From the NCBI GenBank assembly GCA_017893485.1, contig CM030364.1, positions 205,367,327 to 205,431,326 of the forward strand: a stretch of 64,000 bases of DNA, in the 5' to 3' direction. Of this stretch, positions 47,111-58,155 are shown piece after piece. The DNA is from Hemerocallis citrina (lineage: Eukaryota > Streptophyta > Magnoliopsida > Asparagales > Asphodelaceae). The translations under genes were made by a program, and so were the position numbers. Below the pieces are notes generated by a model. The model was given only the letters and a program-made list of their open reading frames with translations, was not told the DNA's origin and did not search any database. Position 1 is the stretch's first letter; the number at the start of each line of letters is the position of its first letter.

Positions 47111-48271
47111 ATTTAAATCTCTAGAAAATTTCCTAAAATGTACTCCCTTAAGACTACATCATTCTTTGAATTGTTAAAGTATAGTACCACTCAAAGCGAT
47201 GAAATGCACACAATTGTTAATTGCATTCACATATGGATTGGCTACTTTCAATGTATCTTGTACACATAAGTTAAGAATATGACATGCACATCTAACAAAA
47301 AAATTTCAAGACATAGTGGAGCTAAATTTTGAACTAATGTGGTAATTGCACTAGTGTTGTTGGAGGCATTATAAAAACTAATAGAAAAAAATTATCGCGA
47401 ATTTGAAATAAATCACATATTTCTAAAATATGTGTTGCGATAACCGGACCACTATGGGGGTACAGCAAAACTGTAAGTGATATGATCATCTTTTGAATGA
47501 GTCATTCACTATTGATCCAATAACAAGTTATGCCCATCATCGAAATATTGTTACAACCTTTCCAACAATCGGTTGTTAATGAAACTCTACAAGTTAAAGA
47601 ATACTAAAGAGTAATTAAAGCATATTTCATTTCGGAATAGAGTTTAAAAAAATCGGCCTTAATGGTGTTTCTAGGAATTCGTTTGAAATGGAGATTTATG
47701 GAATTTTGATTAAAGGCCTCTAGGTTCTTATTCTCAAAATAAGAAAATGGTGACTCATTCTTAATAACTAATCTAGCCATTTTTCGATGAACGGTTTCGA
47801 GATCATAGCTATGGCTATTTACATGTCCGGTCCTAGGGTTGATCTTTTGTTGGGAGAGTTGGTTTTCTACTAGTTCAGGGTGTATATTAGTAATGTGTCA
47901 ACTAATTGTACTCGTCCTCTCACCCTTCTTCCATTTGTAATGTCTATGGCAAGTTTTTCATACCTTATATCCCTCTTTCGAATTCAACGTTTGGGAAAAG
48001 TCATAAAATTTATGGATTTCGGAAGTCTGACATCTATGTTTTTGGAAGAAGTGGGTTGTGCGGCATCGGTGTTTAGTGTTTGTGTGTCTTTGGCTAGGAT
48101 TTCATCATGTTGTGCGTCGAGAATATACTCATGAGGAGGAACACTTTCATAATCTATATTAAAATTATGATTATAATCGATCTCTTAATGTGGAATTAAA
48201 GGAGTGCGACGAGATGAATTAGTGGATTCTTGTCCACTTTGGATACGGCCATTATCGCACGATCATGACAT
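47111..48271 (-). pseudogene. hAT transposase, N-terminal part (first hAT)
   Basis: The minus-strand ATG at 48271 is followed by an in-frame TGA at codon 3. A degenerate BED-type finger remains near 47990-47880 (GRRVRTIS, then HITNIHPELVENQ, keeping H-x4-H but not the Cys pair). Then come KINPRTGHVNSHSYD, MARLVIKNESPFSYFENKN, FKRIPRNT and, near the LTR border, NNCVHFIAL and FRKFSRD. The same string of motifs occurs in the second hAT. Upstream (about 48714-48728, complement) is a CTCTATAAAAACAC TATA box. Confidence 0.88.
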
Positions 48272-49014
48272 TATACAAGTAGTGTATTAGTGTAAGTGAA
48301 AAAAATATTTAAAAATGAAGAATTGAGAGAGTTAAGTGAGTTGACAGAGTAGTAGTGTATGTGAAAAAATTAAAAACAAGTGAACTAATAAAAAACATTA
48401 ACAATCTACAAATTAACAAATAACAATTTAATCTATCGTACTTTGAGAGAGTTGAGTACTAAAGAGAGTTGCGTAGACTTGAGAACTTGAGATTGAGCTT
48501 CTTCACTTGATCAATTTTGTTCTTCTTTCACTAAATTGAGAGTAGTAGAGAGAGTTGATAGTAATAGGGAGATTGAGCTTCTTCACTTCTTTGTTGTATA
48601 TTCAATTCACTAGATTGAGAGTAGTAGTAATCTCTGAGAGTTGATACTTGATAATAGTAGTAGAGAGAGATAAAGAGTATTGTAAATTAATGAAGAAGAA
48701 TGAAAAGAGTTAGTGTGTTTTTATAGAGGAAAAATCCCACAAAAATCCAAAAAAGAAAAACATAAACGGTTGGCCCGTCCTAACCGGGTTGACCCGGACC
48801 CGGACCGCATCGGTCCGGGTCGGACCGGGTTTATTTGGGTTGCGGATTAAACGAGCTGGGTCGAACAGGTTGAATACTCATTTACTTTGACCTGGTCCGA
48901 CCTGCATCTATTGGTTAGTTTGGTCTGGGCCCGGACCAGATCTTGGTGGTTCTGGTCGGAGGTCGAGCGGTTCCGGGTGGGCTGCGGATTGACCCGGACC
49001 GTCCGCCACCCCTA
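48272..49014. other. hAT 5' untranslated region, promoter and subterminal repeats
   Basis: 48280-48720 is AT-rich with repeated gagagttga words and no coding frame. 48760-49014 is GC-rich with ACCCGGACC/GGTCCGGGT words and ends in the right TIR. Confidence 0.7.
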
Positions 49015-49093
49015 ATTACCGTAAGGATACAAAGGTGGGAGATGAGTTACAAAATTAAACAATGTTAGTCATCCACTAATAATTTTTACAACA
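49015..49093 (-). repeat. Copia 5' LTR, outer part
   Basis: Begins with the 8-bp hAT target copy attaccgt and matches 771-846 of the 3' LTR (aaggtgggagatgagttac; gtcatccactaataat). It ends ttacaaca at 49093, the complement of TGTTGTAA, which is the true 5' terminus of the Copia element. Confidence 0.88.
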
Positions 49094-49585
49094 ACTTTGA
49101 ATCCAATCTAGATATGAAGATATAATATGTACAAGTAATAAAAATAAATAAGATATGAATATTTTTTTTTTTTGAATGATATTTGATAATTGTACCCCCG
49201 GAAATTTTCTTGCTTTCTCCCTGGTTACAATGGTAGAAAATAAAAAAACAAGCACAAATCATTAGAAGACTAAAAGATAAGTCTGTGCCGGTTGTATATG
49301 ATAATGTATACACCGGTGGTTATTCTCCACCTAATTTACTTAGTATCTAGTAATTATAAAAAATTTAGTGACCAAAGAGTAGTATTAATTGTATCCCCAA
49401 AGGCACTCAACAGAGAAAAAGTAAAGTCTGCCGGTATAAAAGAAGTGTTAGTACAAAAACTTCACATTCATCTATCTTCGAATGCATTTGAGTATACAAA
49501 ATGCGAGTACAAGAAGCATCATTCTGTGCCGCTCCTTCAAATGTCAAGTATAAAAAATTAATCAGTAAATCTATTGACTAAAAAG
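49094..49585. other. right flank of the nest; no assignable gene
   Basis: AT-rich. An 89-codon plus-strand frame (49292-49561) shows no family motif. An imperfect inverted repeat (ccggttgtata/tatacaccgg) sits at 49288-49316. I see no TIR or LTR. Confidence 0.4.
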
Positions 49586-49900
49586 TTTTTTTTTTTTTTT
49601 TAAGGGAAAAGGTGGAGTATGGCCACCTTGTTTCATTAATAAGAAATTAATGATACAAACCTAACGAACTGGGCCAGATTACAACCTACAGACAAGAAAT
49701 AAAATATACATGAAAGAACATGACCCGTATAAACAACAAATCCCTTCAACAACCGTGGAGGGTGGGCCAACAAACATGCTCGGTCCAGCAAAATTGTATG
49801 TACGTCAGTTTAGCTTCGTACACTGTCTCCATGGCACATGCACACCCATCCGAAACTAGTCTGGCAGGATTTTAACACCTGCCGATCCCTGCATTCTCCT
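49586..49900 (-). other. antisense poly(A)-tailed fragment, possibly a LINE 3' end
   Basis: Sixteen T residues (49586-49601) are followed by aagggaaaaggtggagtatgg and ccaccttgtttcattaataa. Read on the minus strand this is a 3' end finishing in poly(A), as left by target-primed reverse transcription. I could not find a target duplication or the other border. Confidence 0.45.
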
Positions 49901-49967
49901 CGCTGGGGGGACCCTGTCTTTAGGCCCAAGCCCCGCAGCCCCATCTGTTGGCACATGCACAGCAACC

Positions 49968-50905
49968 GCACACAGGTCCCACAGCCGCTACCAAAAAGAT
50001 AGCCGTGAAGATGATACTTTCACCTCTCTCACGATTGTGCTATCTCAGGCGATTTCTCACCAAACAACTATCTCGCTCACCCCACCAAAAATCACGCTCT
50101 AGGAGAGAGCCATGGAGAGGATACCTTCACCTCTCTCACACTTTTGCTCTCTCGGGTGATTTCTCACCAGACAGACTCATCTCACTCTTACACCCAATGA
50201 GGGAAGAGGCGACGCTGTTACGAGACAGTGGCCTAAGCTGGAGGATTCTCAATAGCCTGATAGTAGGCGCTGTCAAGACTGCATCGACAGTATCGTTGGG
50301 TACCCAAACAAGTGAGCGCGCATCATGGAGGGACCCCATCTTCGGGCCCAAGCCCCATAATCATTCAATACAACGTGCTACACAGTCCCCACCTCCCACA
50401 GTAAACAACCATCGGCCTGGCCCCACGGGCCCCATACCGAACCACCGACCTCACACACTTGAGGCCCAGATCCATGGCGTTCGCGACAAAAGGCACGGGA
50501 GGATACTCTGGTGCGACAGTTGAGGCAAACACACGAAAGTTGAAACAAGTGAGCGCACATCATGGAGGAAGCTCAATCTCCTCCCCAACCTACAAACGCT
50601 CCAACAGCTCCCACAACCACTACCAAAGAGAGAGCCGCGCAGAGGATACCTTAACCTCTCTAATGTTTGTGCTTTCTCAGGTGATTCTCACCAAACAACT
50701 ATCTTGCTTCCCCCACCCAAAAACCCCGCTCCAAGAGAGAGCCGTAGAAAGGATACCTTCACCTCTCTCACGCTCTTGCTTTCTCAGATGATTTCTCACC
50801 ACACAGACACACACGCTGTAAGAGACAGTGACCTAAGCTAGAGGAAGCTCAATAGAATGATAGTAGACGCTGTGAAGACTTTACCGGCGCCATCGTTGGA
50901 CCCCC
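49968..50905. repeat. nested direct repeats upstream of the LINE
   Basis: A block at 49968-50160 recurs at about 50606-50800, and 50217-50300 recurs at 50815-50905. Within these, a 105-115 bp subunit (gagagagccatggagaggat, then acctctctcac and gtgatttctcacc) occurs twice each time. The open frames crossing it (for example 49948-50523) change reading between copies, so they are unlikely to be genes. It may be the LINE 5' region or another element. Confidence 0.7.
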
Positions 50906-50984
50906 GAAAGTTGACAACTGTAAACAGTCATTCTTTCCAAATCTCAACCTAATTCTCTGCCAATTACTTATCCAACAAAATCTT

Positions 50985-51955
50985 TTACATTAATGGAGAA
51001 ATGAACCTACTCTTTGTTACTGATATTTTCTCTGTCTCAGCATCCTTCAAGCATCGCACATCATCCGAGAAATGGTCCATTACTACTTTCTATGCACCCT
51101 TTGAATTAGAGGATAGGAAGCTTTTTTTTATGAGATCCAGCAACGACGAAGCAGTCTCAAAGATGCTTGGGTCCTTCGTGGGGATTTTAATGCCATTATA
51201 TCCGACCTTGAGCGCTCCAGTGGTAGGGGCTCTAGCAGAGACATGAGATATTTTCGTGAATTCATCCAAGACCTCGCTCTCATCGATCTACCGCTCTCAG
51301 GAAGAAAGTACACCTGGTCAAATATCCGAACCTCCCCCTCAATGGCTAGGCTGGACAGATTCTTGATCTCTGCAGCCTGGGAATCCTCCTATCCCAACTG
51401 TCTCCAACACTCCCTCCCCAGAATCTCATCTGATCACTGCCCCATTGTCCTTGATACCTAGAAAATTTTCCATCAAGTCCACTACTTTAGATTTGAGAAG
51501 GCTTGGTTGCAGCATCATTCCTTCGAACCTGCGGTTAGAGATTGGTGGCATCTCTTCTCTTGCTTTGGTACACCAGCTGATATTTTCGCAAACAAGCTCA
51601 AACTTCTTAAGAGAAGAATCTGAAGATGGAGAAATGATACTTTTGGACACAAATTCAGGAGAAGCTACTCAAGCTGGAGATTGAAGCTGAAAGAAACCCC
51701 TTATCTGATGATTCCCTCAAAGCAGCCCAACTGGAATATCAGGGCCTTATCAAGGCTTAGGCAGTGTACTGGAGGCAAAGATCAAGCATGCACTGGATCA
51801 AGGCGGGAGATGCTAACTCAAAATTATTTCATTCAATTGCAAATGGAAGGAGGAGGAGAAACTTCATTCACTCTCTCTTAGTAGATGGAGACCTTTCAAC
51901 CTCTCCAAGTGATATTAGATCTACTTTTGAGAATCACTTCTGAGAAATTTGTGGT
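50985..51955 (+). pseudogene. LINE ORF2, endonuclease C-terminal half
   Basis: WSITTFYAPFELEDRKLF, then after a shift RGDFNAIISDLERSSGRG, FREFIQDLALIDLPLSGRKY, TWSNIRTSPSMARLDRFLIS and the catalytic SSDHCPIVL (51425-51452). These are APE-type endonuclease motifs of plant L1 elements. A TAG at 51462 and later frameshifts break the linker towards RT (NWNIRALSRLRQ, KAGDANSKLFH-like). The N-terminal catalytic residues are not present. Confidence 0.88.
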
Positions 51956-51960
51956 ACAAC

Positions 51961-53506
51961 TGTTAGTGTTAGTGCCCTAGAGACAATGTGATTGTGCTTC
52001 TAGGAAATACTTTTGTTAATTAATGATTGTGTTCTATTGATTATTATATGTTATGTCTTAATTTACTGCGATAAAAATGTTAGAGTAATAAATGTCCTTG
52101 GAATATATAATACGTATTCTATATCTTTAAGTATGTGACTTAAAAATGAGATTATATGAATAGTGTTTATATTCCTAAATATCCCTAATCAAGCATTGTC
52201 ATTATGGGACAATAATAATGCATGAAGATTAGTATGTTTGTTGACTGATGACCACATCTCATTGGTCATAGGTATAGTGATACTAAAGTCAAGAACATAG
52301 GTGCATGTAAGATTCTACATGGCACTGGATAGACCCACAGTGAGATTCTTCATGTTTAAATAAAGTCATAAGAAAGACTCACAGTGATAATGGTGTAATG
52401 ATCCTCTGACTTGAGATCATTATATTTCTATACGAGGATTAATATACTTTGACTACATTAAAAGTTACCTTTGACCGGGTGATGATAAAAGTGGACATCG
52501 GGTATATTATGAGTCGTATGAGAAATATGAATGATAGATAAAGGATTTAACCCTCCTATAATTAGGAGAGATATTATTGGCCTTTTGATTGAGTGAGACT
52601 ATAAAATGCATGGCCATGCTCGAATAATGATTTGTTTTAATCGTCTACTCATTGATCAAGGAAACCCGGATTAAATGTTGAAGAGGATGACTGAGAACAT
52701 GCTTCGAGTTTAATCTATAATATTTGGTTAAAGGGATTATATTACACGGAAACATTAATCACGAAAGGTTTTATTGGATCACCAATTATTATTATTACTT
52801 GGGTAGCAATGATGTATTACTAGATGCCGCTCATTGTTTATAATTTTATTATTGGATATTAAAATTATTTCCAACGTAATAATAACCTAAAGGGTCACAC
52901 ACAAGAACGCTTGAAGGAGATTTGATTTAAATTATGAATTTAAATTAAATAGTAATTCGAATTTATTTATGATATTAATTAAGTGGGACTTAATTAATTA
53001 ATTAAATATAATTTCAAATTTACTAATGATTAGAATTAGAATTATATTAGAATATTAATTAAGTTTGACTTAATTATTTATTTAATTAGGAATTCTAATT
53101 TTAATAAAAGCCCAATAGGATTGGGCTTTAGAAAAACCAGATTTGTCTCTCTATATAAAGATCTTAAACTCTCAAATTAGTTTTTTAAGGCTTAGAGAAA
53201 AACCCTAGCCGTTTTGAGAGAAGAAGATGGAGATAGAGAGAATTTGGTTTTCGGATGCTAGTACATCGCTCCTTCAAAGACCAAGTGTTCGTGTGGATAC
53301 CGATAGAGCATAGATCGCGTGAGCGGGATGCGTGGTGATTCAAGGAGCTTGGACCTCCATTAGTCATCCTTTCTCAACTGTTAAAGCTTCGTTTTAAGGT
53401 AAACGTTCATAACTATGAATTAAACGTCTTGTTTTGCATGGATCCTGCGATTGGGTTTCGATTTTATTGTTTCAATCCGCTGCATTTATGCCCCAAAAAC
53501 CCAACA
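51961..53506 (+). mobile_element. Copia-like solo LTR inserted in the LINE
   Basis: 1546 bp from TGTTAGTGTTAGTGCCCTAG to ACCCAACA, with perfect 5-bp target copies acaac at 51956-51960 and 53507-53511. A TATA box (ctctatataaag, about 53148-53160) lies about 350 bases from the 3' end, setting plus orientation. There is no internal coding region; open frames are short. Confidence 0.9.
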
Positions 53507-55263
53507 ACAACTCCTCAATCAGATTTCATGATCGATTGGCAATCCCTATATCCATTGATATCAACTTGGGCCAATTAGATGCGTCGTTCACTCTGGAGGG
53601 GGTTCGAACGGTTGTTTTTGATATGAGTAGTGACAAAGCCTCGAGGCCTGATGGCTTTTCGATGATTTTCTACCAAGTATTTTGGGATACTATCAAAGAT
53701 GATCTAGTTGCTATGCTTCAATCGGTGTAGAGTGGGGACTGTGATCTAGAAAGGCTAAATTACTCCAACATTATGCTTATCCCTAAATGTGAGGGTGCAC
53801 ATACCGTCACTGATTATAGGCCTATCAGCCTACTTAACTGCTCCTTTAAAATTTTTACCAAAATCCTCGCCAATAGGCTAAGCCCAATCCTCCACTCTCT
53901 TGTCTCGTCCTCTCAAAGTGTTTTCCTGAAAGGTAGATCAACTGTTGACTGTCTCCTTGTGGCTCATGAAGCTATCAACCTCTGCAGTATTCGCAACTCT
54001 GATACAATCTTATTCAAGGTTGATTTCACTAAAGCGTTTGACACTGTGAGTTGGGAATTCCTTGATCAACTATTAGCTGCCAGAGGCTTTGGCCAAGCAT
54101 GGTGCAGATGGATCCATATGATCCTTAGAACGGCCAAATCATCAGTTCTCATCAATGGAGAGGAGGGGGGAGATTAATCAACTCCAAACGAGGACTCAAG
54201 CAGGGGGATCCTCTGTCGCCAATGCTTTTCATCTTAGCTGTTGATTTGCTTGCTCATATGCGATTCAGTGGTCGAAGGAATGGTACTTTATCTCCTCTTC
54301 CTCTTAGGGGCTCTCTATCAGACCTGGCAGTTCTACAATTTGTCGATGACACTCTGCTCTTCTTCAGAGGAGATGAACAAGAAGTTCTTAACCTCAAGGT
54401 AGCACTGCAACTATTTGCAAATGTCTCTGGCCTGGCTATCAATATAAACAAATTCTCTCGAATATACTTCAGCAAAGCTTCAGGCTTTCTCGAGCATTCT
54501 GAGTTGCAAGCAAGAAAATCTCCCGATTAGCTACCTTGGCATGCCTCTCACTAGAGGAAAATTGAGAAAAAGAGATTAGCAACTACTCATTCTCAAGATT
54601 GAGAGGAGACTCTCTATGTGGAAGGGCAAGATGCTATCCAGGGGAGGGAGATTAATACTAATCAACTCTGTGCTCAGTGCTCTGCCAGTTTACTTTGCCT
54701 CTTTCTTTAGACTTCCAAGTTGGGTAATCAAAAGAATCGACCAAATTAGAAGTAGATACTTTTGGAGTGGTTCGGATGCTGATGCGAAAGGGGTGGCATG
54801 TATGCGGTGGAAGAATATCTGCCAACCCAAGCAACAGGGAGGACTCGGAATTCTTGATCTGAAAGTTTTCAATGAGGCCCTCCTACTGAAATGGTGGTGG
54901 AAGATTGTCTCTCCTGACTCGCTTGTTAGTCAAACGCTTCGAAGCCTATACTATAACAACAATTCTAACAGTCTAATATGCCCCCACTAATGCTTCAAAT
55001 TTCTGGAAGGGCGTCTTCCTACTCAAGGAACAATTCTTGCAAAACGTTAACTGGAAGCTAGGAAATGGAGATCAGATTAAATTCTGGACGTCAAGATGGA
55101 TCAAAGGCTATAACATCACCACCTTGTGTCTCGTTGCTGCGGCATGGAACCTGGATGCTAATATTCTTTCTCAAGGAGCTTGGATCAACAACATTTGGCA
55201 TTGGCGACTAGTATCCACTGCATCTCTAACCCCATCATTCGATAGGAGAAAGCGAGACAGCTA
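53507..55263 (+). pseudogene. LINE ORF2, reverse transcriptase
   Basis: VFDMSSDKASRPDGFSMIFY, then MLIPKCEGAHTVTDYRPISL (53773), LNCSFKIFTKILANRLSPIL, SQSVFLKGRSTVDCLLVAHE and FKVDFTKAFDTVSWEFL. After a shift near 54176 come RGLKQGDPLSPMLFILAVDL and the catalytic LQFVDDTLLFF (about 54337-54369). Then MWKGKMLSRGGRLILINSVL (54616) and IRSRYFWSG, WKNICQPKQQGGLGILDLKV. Stops at 53728, 54175, 54528 and 54988 break it. The Asp pair of the active site is kept. Confidence 0.93.
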
Positions 55264-55953
55264 GAAATGATCGCAGACTGCCAACCTTCAAACTCCGAAG
55301 ACTTCCCTTGCTGGAGACTCACATCGTCTGGAACCTTCACTGTCAAGTCAACCTACGACTTCTTCATCCTCTCTGGCCTCCATTCCCCATATTTTAAAGC
55401 CACCTAGGCTTTCGTAGCTCCCCGAAATGCAAGATCTTCATCTGGCAGCTGAGTTGGGATAGACTTAACTCCAAAGCTTTCCTCAACTCCAAAGGCTGGT
55501 TGGGAGACACGACACACAACCTATGCATGTCCTGTTGAGACAACTTATCATATTTTCTTTGCCGGCCCCCTTGCTACTAACACTTGGACCATCTTCACTA
55601 CGCTATTCCACATTCACACTTTGCCAACTGATTTACATGGCTGCTTTTCTTCATGGTGCTTTGGGACACAATTACACAGACACGCTTGGCACCTACTTAC
55701 AATAGCAATTTGTTGGAGTATCTGGCTAGCTAGAAATGATTGCATTTTTTCTTAGAAGATTATCCAACCAAGGAAAATAATTTCTAATGCAATCTTTTGG
55801 TTTCGATCTTGGATAGATGGATATGAAAGCAGCAAGAAGAAGGAGCAACTTGTGCGCGAAGTGGAAATGGCAGGAGCAAAAGACATCATTCTCAAGCATG
55901 ATCTGACCAAGATTGATCAAACGGGAAGTGGAGAAGATAGCGGCTCGGGATGA
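55264..55953 (+). pseudogene. LINE ORF2 C-terminal region
   Basis: After several shifts, SSGTFTVKSTYDFF, KCKIFIWQLSWDRL-like, CMSC-like and FAGPLATNTWTIFTTLF pieces appear in successive frames, then CWSIWLARNDCIFS and a charged tail with stop at about 55951. This is the zinc-binding (zf-RVT) and tail arrangement of plant L1 ORF2. Confidence 0.75.
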
Positions 55954-56190
55954 TCTCCTTCTCCATATTCTGTTCCTTGATGTTTTTTGGAAGTTGCTAT
56001 TTTGACACAGTATGTGATTTCTTTTGAAAATTCTAGACTATTAAGCTCAATTTTGGGGGATCAAGAGTTCAGCGCCTGTTGTAAGCTGAACTGGCTTGAT
56101 CCGTTTGTATATATGTACCTGTTTTTTACTCTTATATATAGATATTTTGTGAGGTAGGGACTTACGCTACCTTTTACCAGTAAAAAAAAA
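55954..56190 (+). other. LINE 3' untranslated region and poly(A)
   Basis: T-rich noncoding sequence ending ttaccagt followed by nine A residues (56182-56190). Confidence 0.7.
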
Positions 56191-56194
56191 TGAT

Positions 56195-56735
56195 TCCTAA
56201 AGTTTATCCTAATTTCTAAATAGTACCAAAACTTTATATAATATCCAAATAGCACCCGAAGTTTTTAAAATTGAACCAAAAAGCACATGTAATTAAGTTA
56301 ATAAAATATTCTCCGAATATACCTCTTAATGATTTTAAACCCGTTAAGAAGCGTATGAAATGTCGAAATTACCCTTATCTTTTTATACAAACACCGACCA
56401 CCATCTCCACCGCCAACAACCACCACCACCATCTCCACCGCCGACAACAACCACCACCATCACCACTACCGACCGGCATCTCCACCATCTTTGTCATCTC
56501 CAACCACCATCTCCATCACCTTCATCTCCACCCAAATTTTAAAAAAAAATCAAAACAAGAAAAACCGAAACAAATGAAGAAGAAGAATAACTGAAAATGG
56601 AAGAAAAAGAAATGGGGTCATTTCTGTAATTTTACACTATTTTTGCTTAAAAAGTTAATAGAAGGTGTTTTTGGTCATATTTTATAAAAATTTTGGGTAC
56701 TATTTGGGTATTATAAAAACTAGCACTGGTACAAA
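56195..56735. mobile_element. probable MITE with degenerate terminal inverted repeats
   Basis: aaagtttatcctaatttcta / aatagtaccaaaactttat near 56200 is inverted in ttttgggtactatttgggta / ttataaaaact near 56690-56730. The interior carries CCACCAT-type trinucleotide repeats (56395-56530), which create His/Pro-rich frames. Exact ends and the target duplication are not resolved. Confidence 0.45.
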
Positions 56736-56989
56736 AAACTAGATACCCGGACATGGTCCATGGACCAGAACTGACCCGTTCTATTCGGGTTCAGGTCGGG
56801 TCTTTTTTTAAGACCCGTTGGAATTTTGGGTTCGGTCCGGGTCCACTTAAAATGGTCCGACCCCGAACCCAGACACGAACCCGAACGCAAAAAAAAATCA
56901 TATATAAATATCCCAAGTCCCTAACAATTTTGTAAAAGAACCCTAACATTTTGTTCAATTCCCTTTTTGCAGGCCTATTAGGAGATGAG

Positions 56990-57023
<34 letters not shown>

Positions 57024-57093
57024 TATGAAATTAATTGGGTCTCAAATGATTTCCCGGACTCGACCCAACTTGATTCTCATAGGTCCGGATCTA
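56736..57093 (+). other. unassigned sequence with a short Asp-rich open frame
   Basis: An acccgaaccc-type GC-rich stretch (56745-56890) is followed by a pyrimidine tract and tttttgcag (about 56965-56973), then ATG at about 56984 opening MSDDDDDD... GYEINWVSNDFPDSTQ. The frame is cut at 57094 by a solo LTR. A splice-acceptor-like site next to an ATG could mark an exon start, but the Asp run comes from a GAT microsatellite. Confidence 0.3.
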
Positions 57094-58155
57094 TGTAACA
57101 CCCCCGTGATTTTTAAAAATAATAATAATATATATATATATACATTATAGTAATAAATGTTTAAATGATATATATATACATTATAGTAATAAATGTTTTA
57201 ATGAAATGCTTATGGTTAATATATGGAATGGTGTGATTACTAGGGGTGGCAACTGGGCCGGGTCAACCAGCGACCCACCCGCGACCCGGCCCACAAACCC
57301 GGCCCGGTTAAAGCTTTCGCGGGTTCGGGTCGAACCCGGTGAACAGTACCGGGTCGACCCGGGTCGCTATTTATGCGAATTGGATTCGGCGAAACCCGGC
57401 CCACGAACCCGGTCAACCCGCGAATTGGACCCGCCAACCCGCGGGTTGACCCGCGAATTTCGACCTCCGACCCGTGAATTGAACCCGCGAATTCAACCCA
57501 CGGGTCGCCCGTTGGGTTTGGTACCATTGGGATTTTTCTAGCCGTTGGATCCTCCCGTTGGTTTGGGCCCGTTGGGCACGGCAGCAGCAGCAAACGGCTA
57601 GGAGCCGTTGCTTGCTGCTGTTGTTCTTTTTTATTATTATTATTATTTTTTTGTTTTTACCCAATTCTAAGCCTATAAATAGCCCCCAAAAATCTCCAAA
57701 AAAATCACACCTCTCTCTCTTACTCTCTCTACTATTATACATCAAAAAAAAAAAAAAATTGAACAATTGTAGTAATCATCAAACAAGTGTACAAGGAGGC
57801 GTATACACGATCAAATTTCGGTCGTATCGGAGAACAAAATTCAACGTCTTCAACGTCTTCAACTCTCTTCAACCATCGACTCAAATCTACTTCAACTCTT
57901 CAATTGCGAAATCGGCAACGCGCTCCTCCATCTTTTCTATTATATTCTATTTTTCACGGTTTTTTTTATACGCGTATTCCACGGTGAACGGTATCAAAAT
58001 ATCTCTATCTCTCTTGTTTTTTTTTTTCGTTGTAGTTAATATTATTATTTGTTTTTTGAACTTCTCTATCTCGACCCTCTTGTTTTTTAGTTATTTTTTG
58101 TATAATTCACCGCTTCTACATTGTAGATTTTATTTACATACCACATTACTACACT

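Larger units (their letters stand above)
31094..49014 (-). mobile_element. hAT (Ac-like) DNA transposon, minus-strand transposase, split by two LTR elements
   Basis: The TIRs are TAGGGTTGGCAGATGGGCC (left) and, in complement, TAGGGGTGGCGGACGGTCC (right, ending at 49014). The 8-bp target copies attatcat and attaccgt agree at six of eight bases and fall inside the Copia 5' LTR. Subterminal GC-rich CCGGGT repeats lie at both ends (40498-40690 and 48760-49014). The transposase is in two minus-strand pieces (48271-47111 and 41961-40977) around a solo LTR. A Gypsy element landed only 15 bases from the left end. About 3.4 kb remains without insertions. Confidence 0.9.
50985..56190 (+). mobile_element. 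L1-type LINE, 5'-truncated, split by a solo LTR
   Basis: Endonuclease, reverse transcriptase and a C-terminal domain occur in ORF2 order. It ends in cttttaccagtaaaaaaaaa at about 56170-56190. No ORF1 or start of the endonuclease is visible. Reading continues cleanly across the solo LTR at 51961-53506, flanked by acaac copies. Multiple stops and frameshifts show it is inactive. Confidence 0.9.

Noticed and set aside
49948..50523. 191-codon plus-strand frame upstream of the LINE, considered as LINE ORF1
   Set aside because: No zinc knuckle or other ORF1 motif, and it reads through nested direct repeats in changing frames.
56271..56594. His/Pro-rich frames
   Set aside because: Products of CCACCAT-type trinucleotide repeats in a probable MITE.
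57206..57766. Arg/Pro-rich frames on both strands at the hAT left end
   Set aside because: They come from ACCCGCG/CCCGG subterminal repeats, which are noncoding transposase-binding-type sequence.
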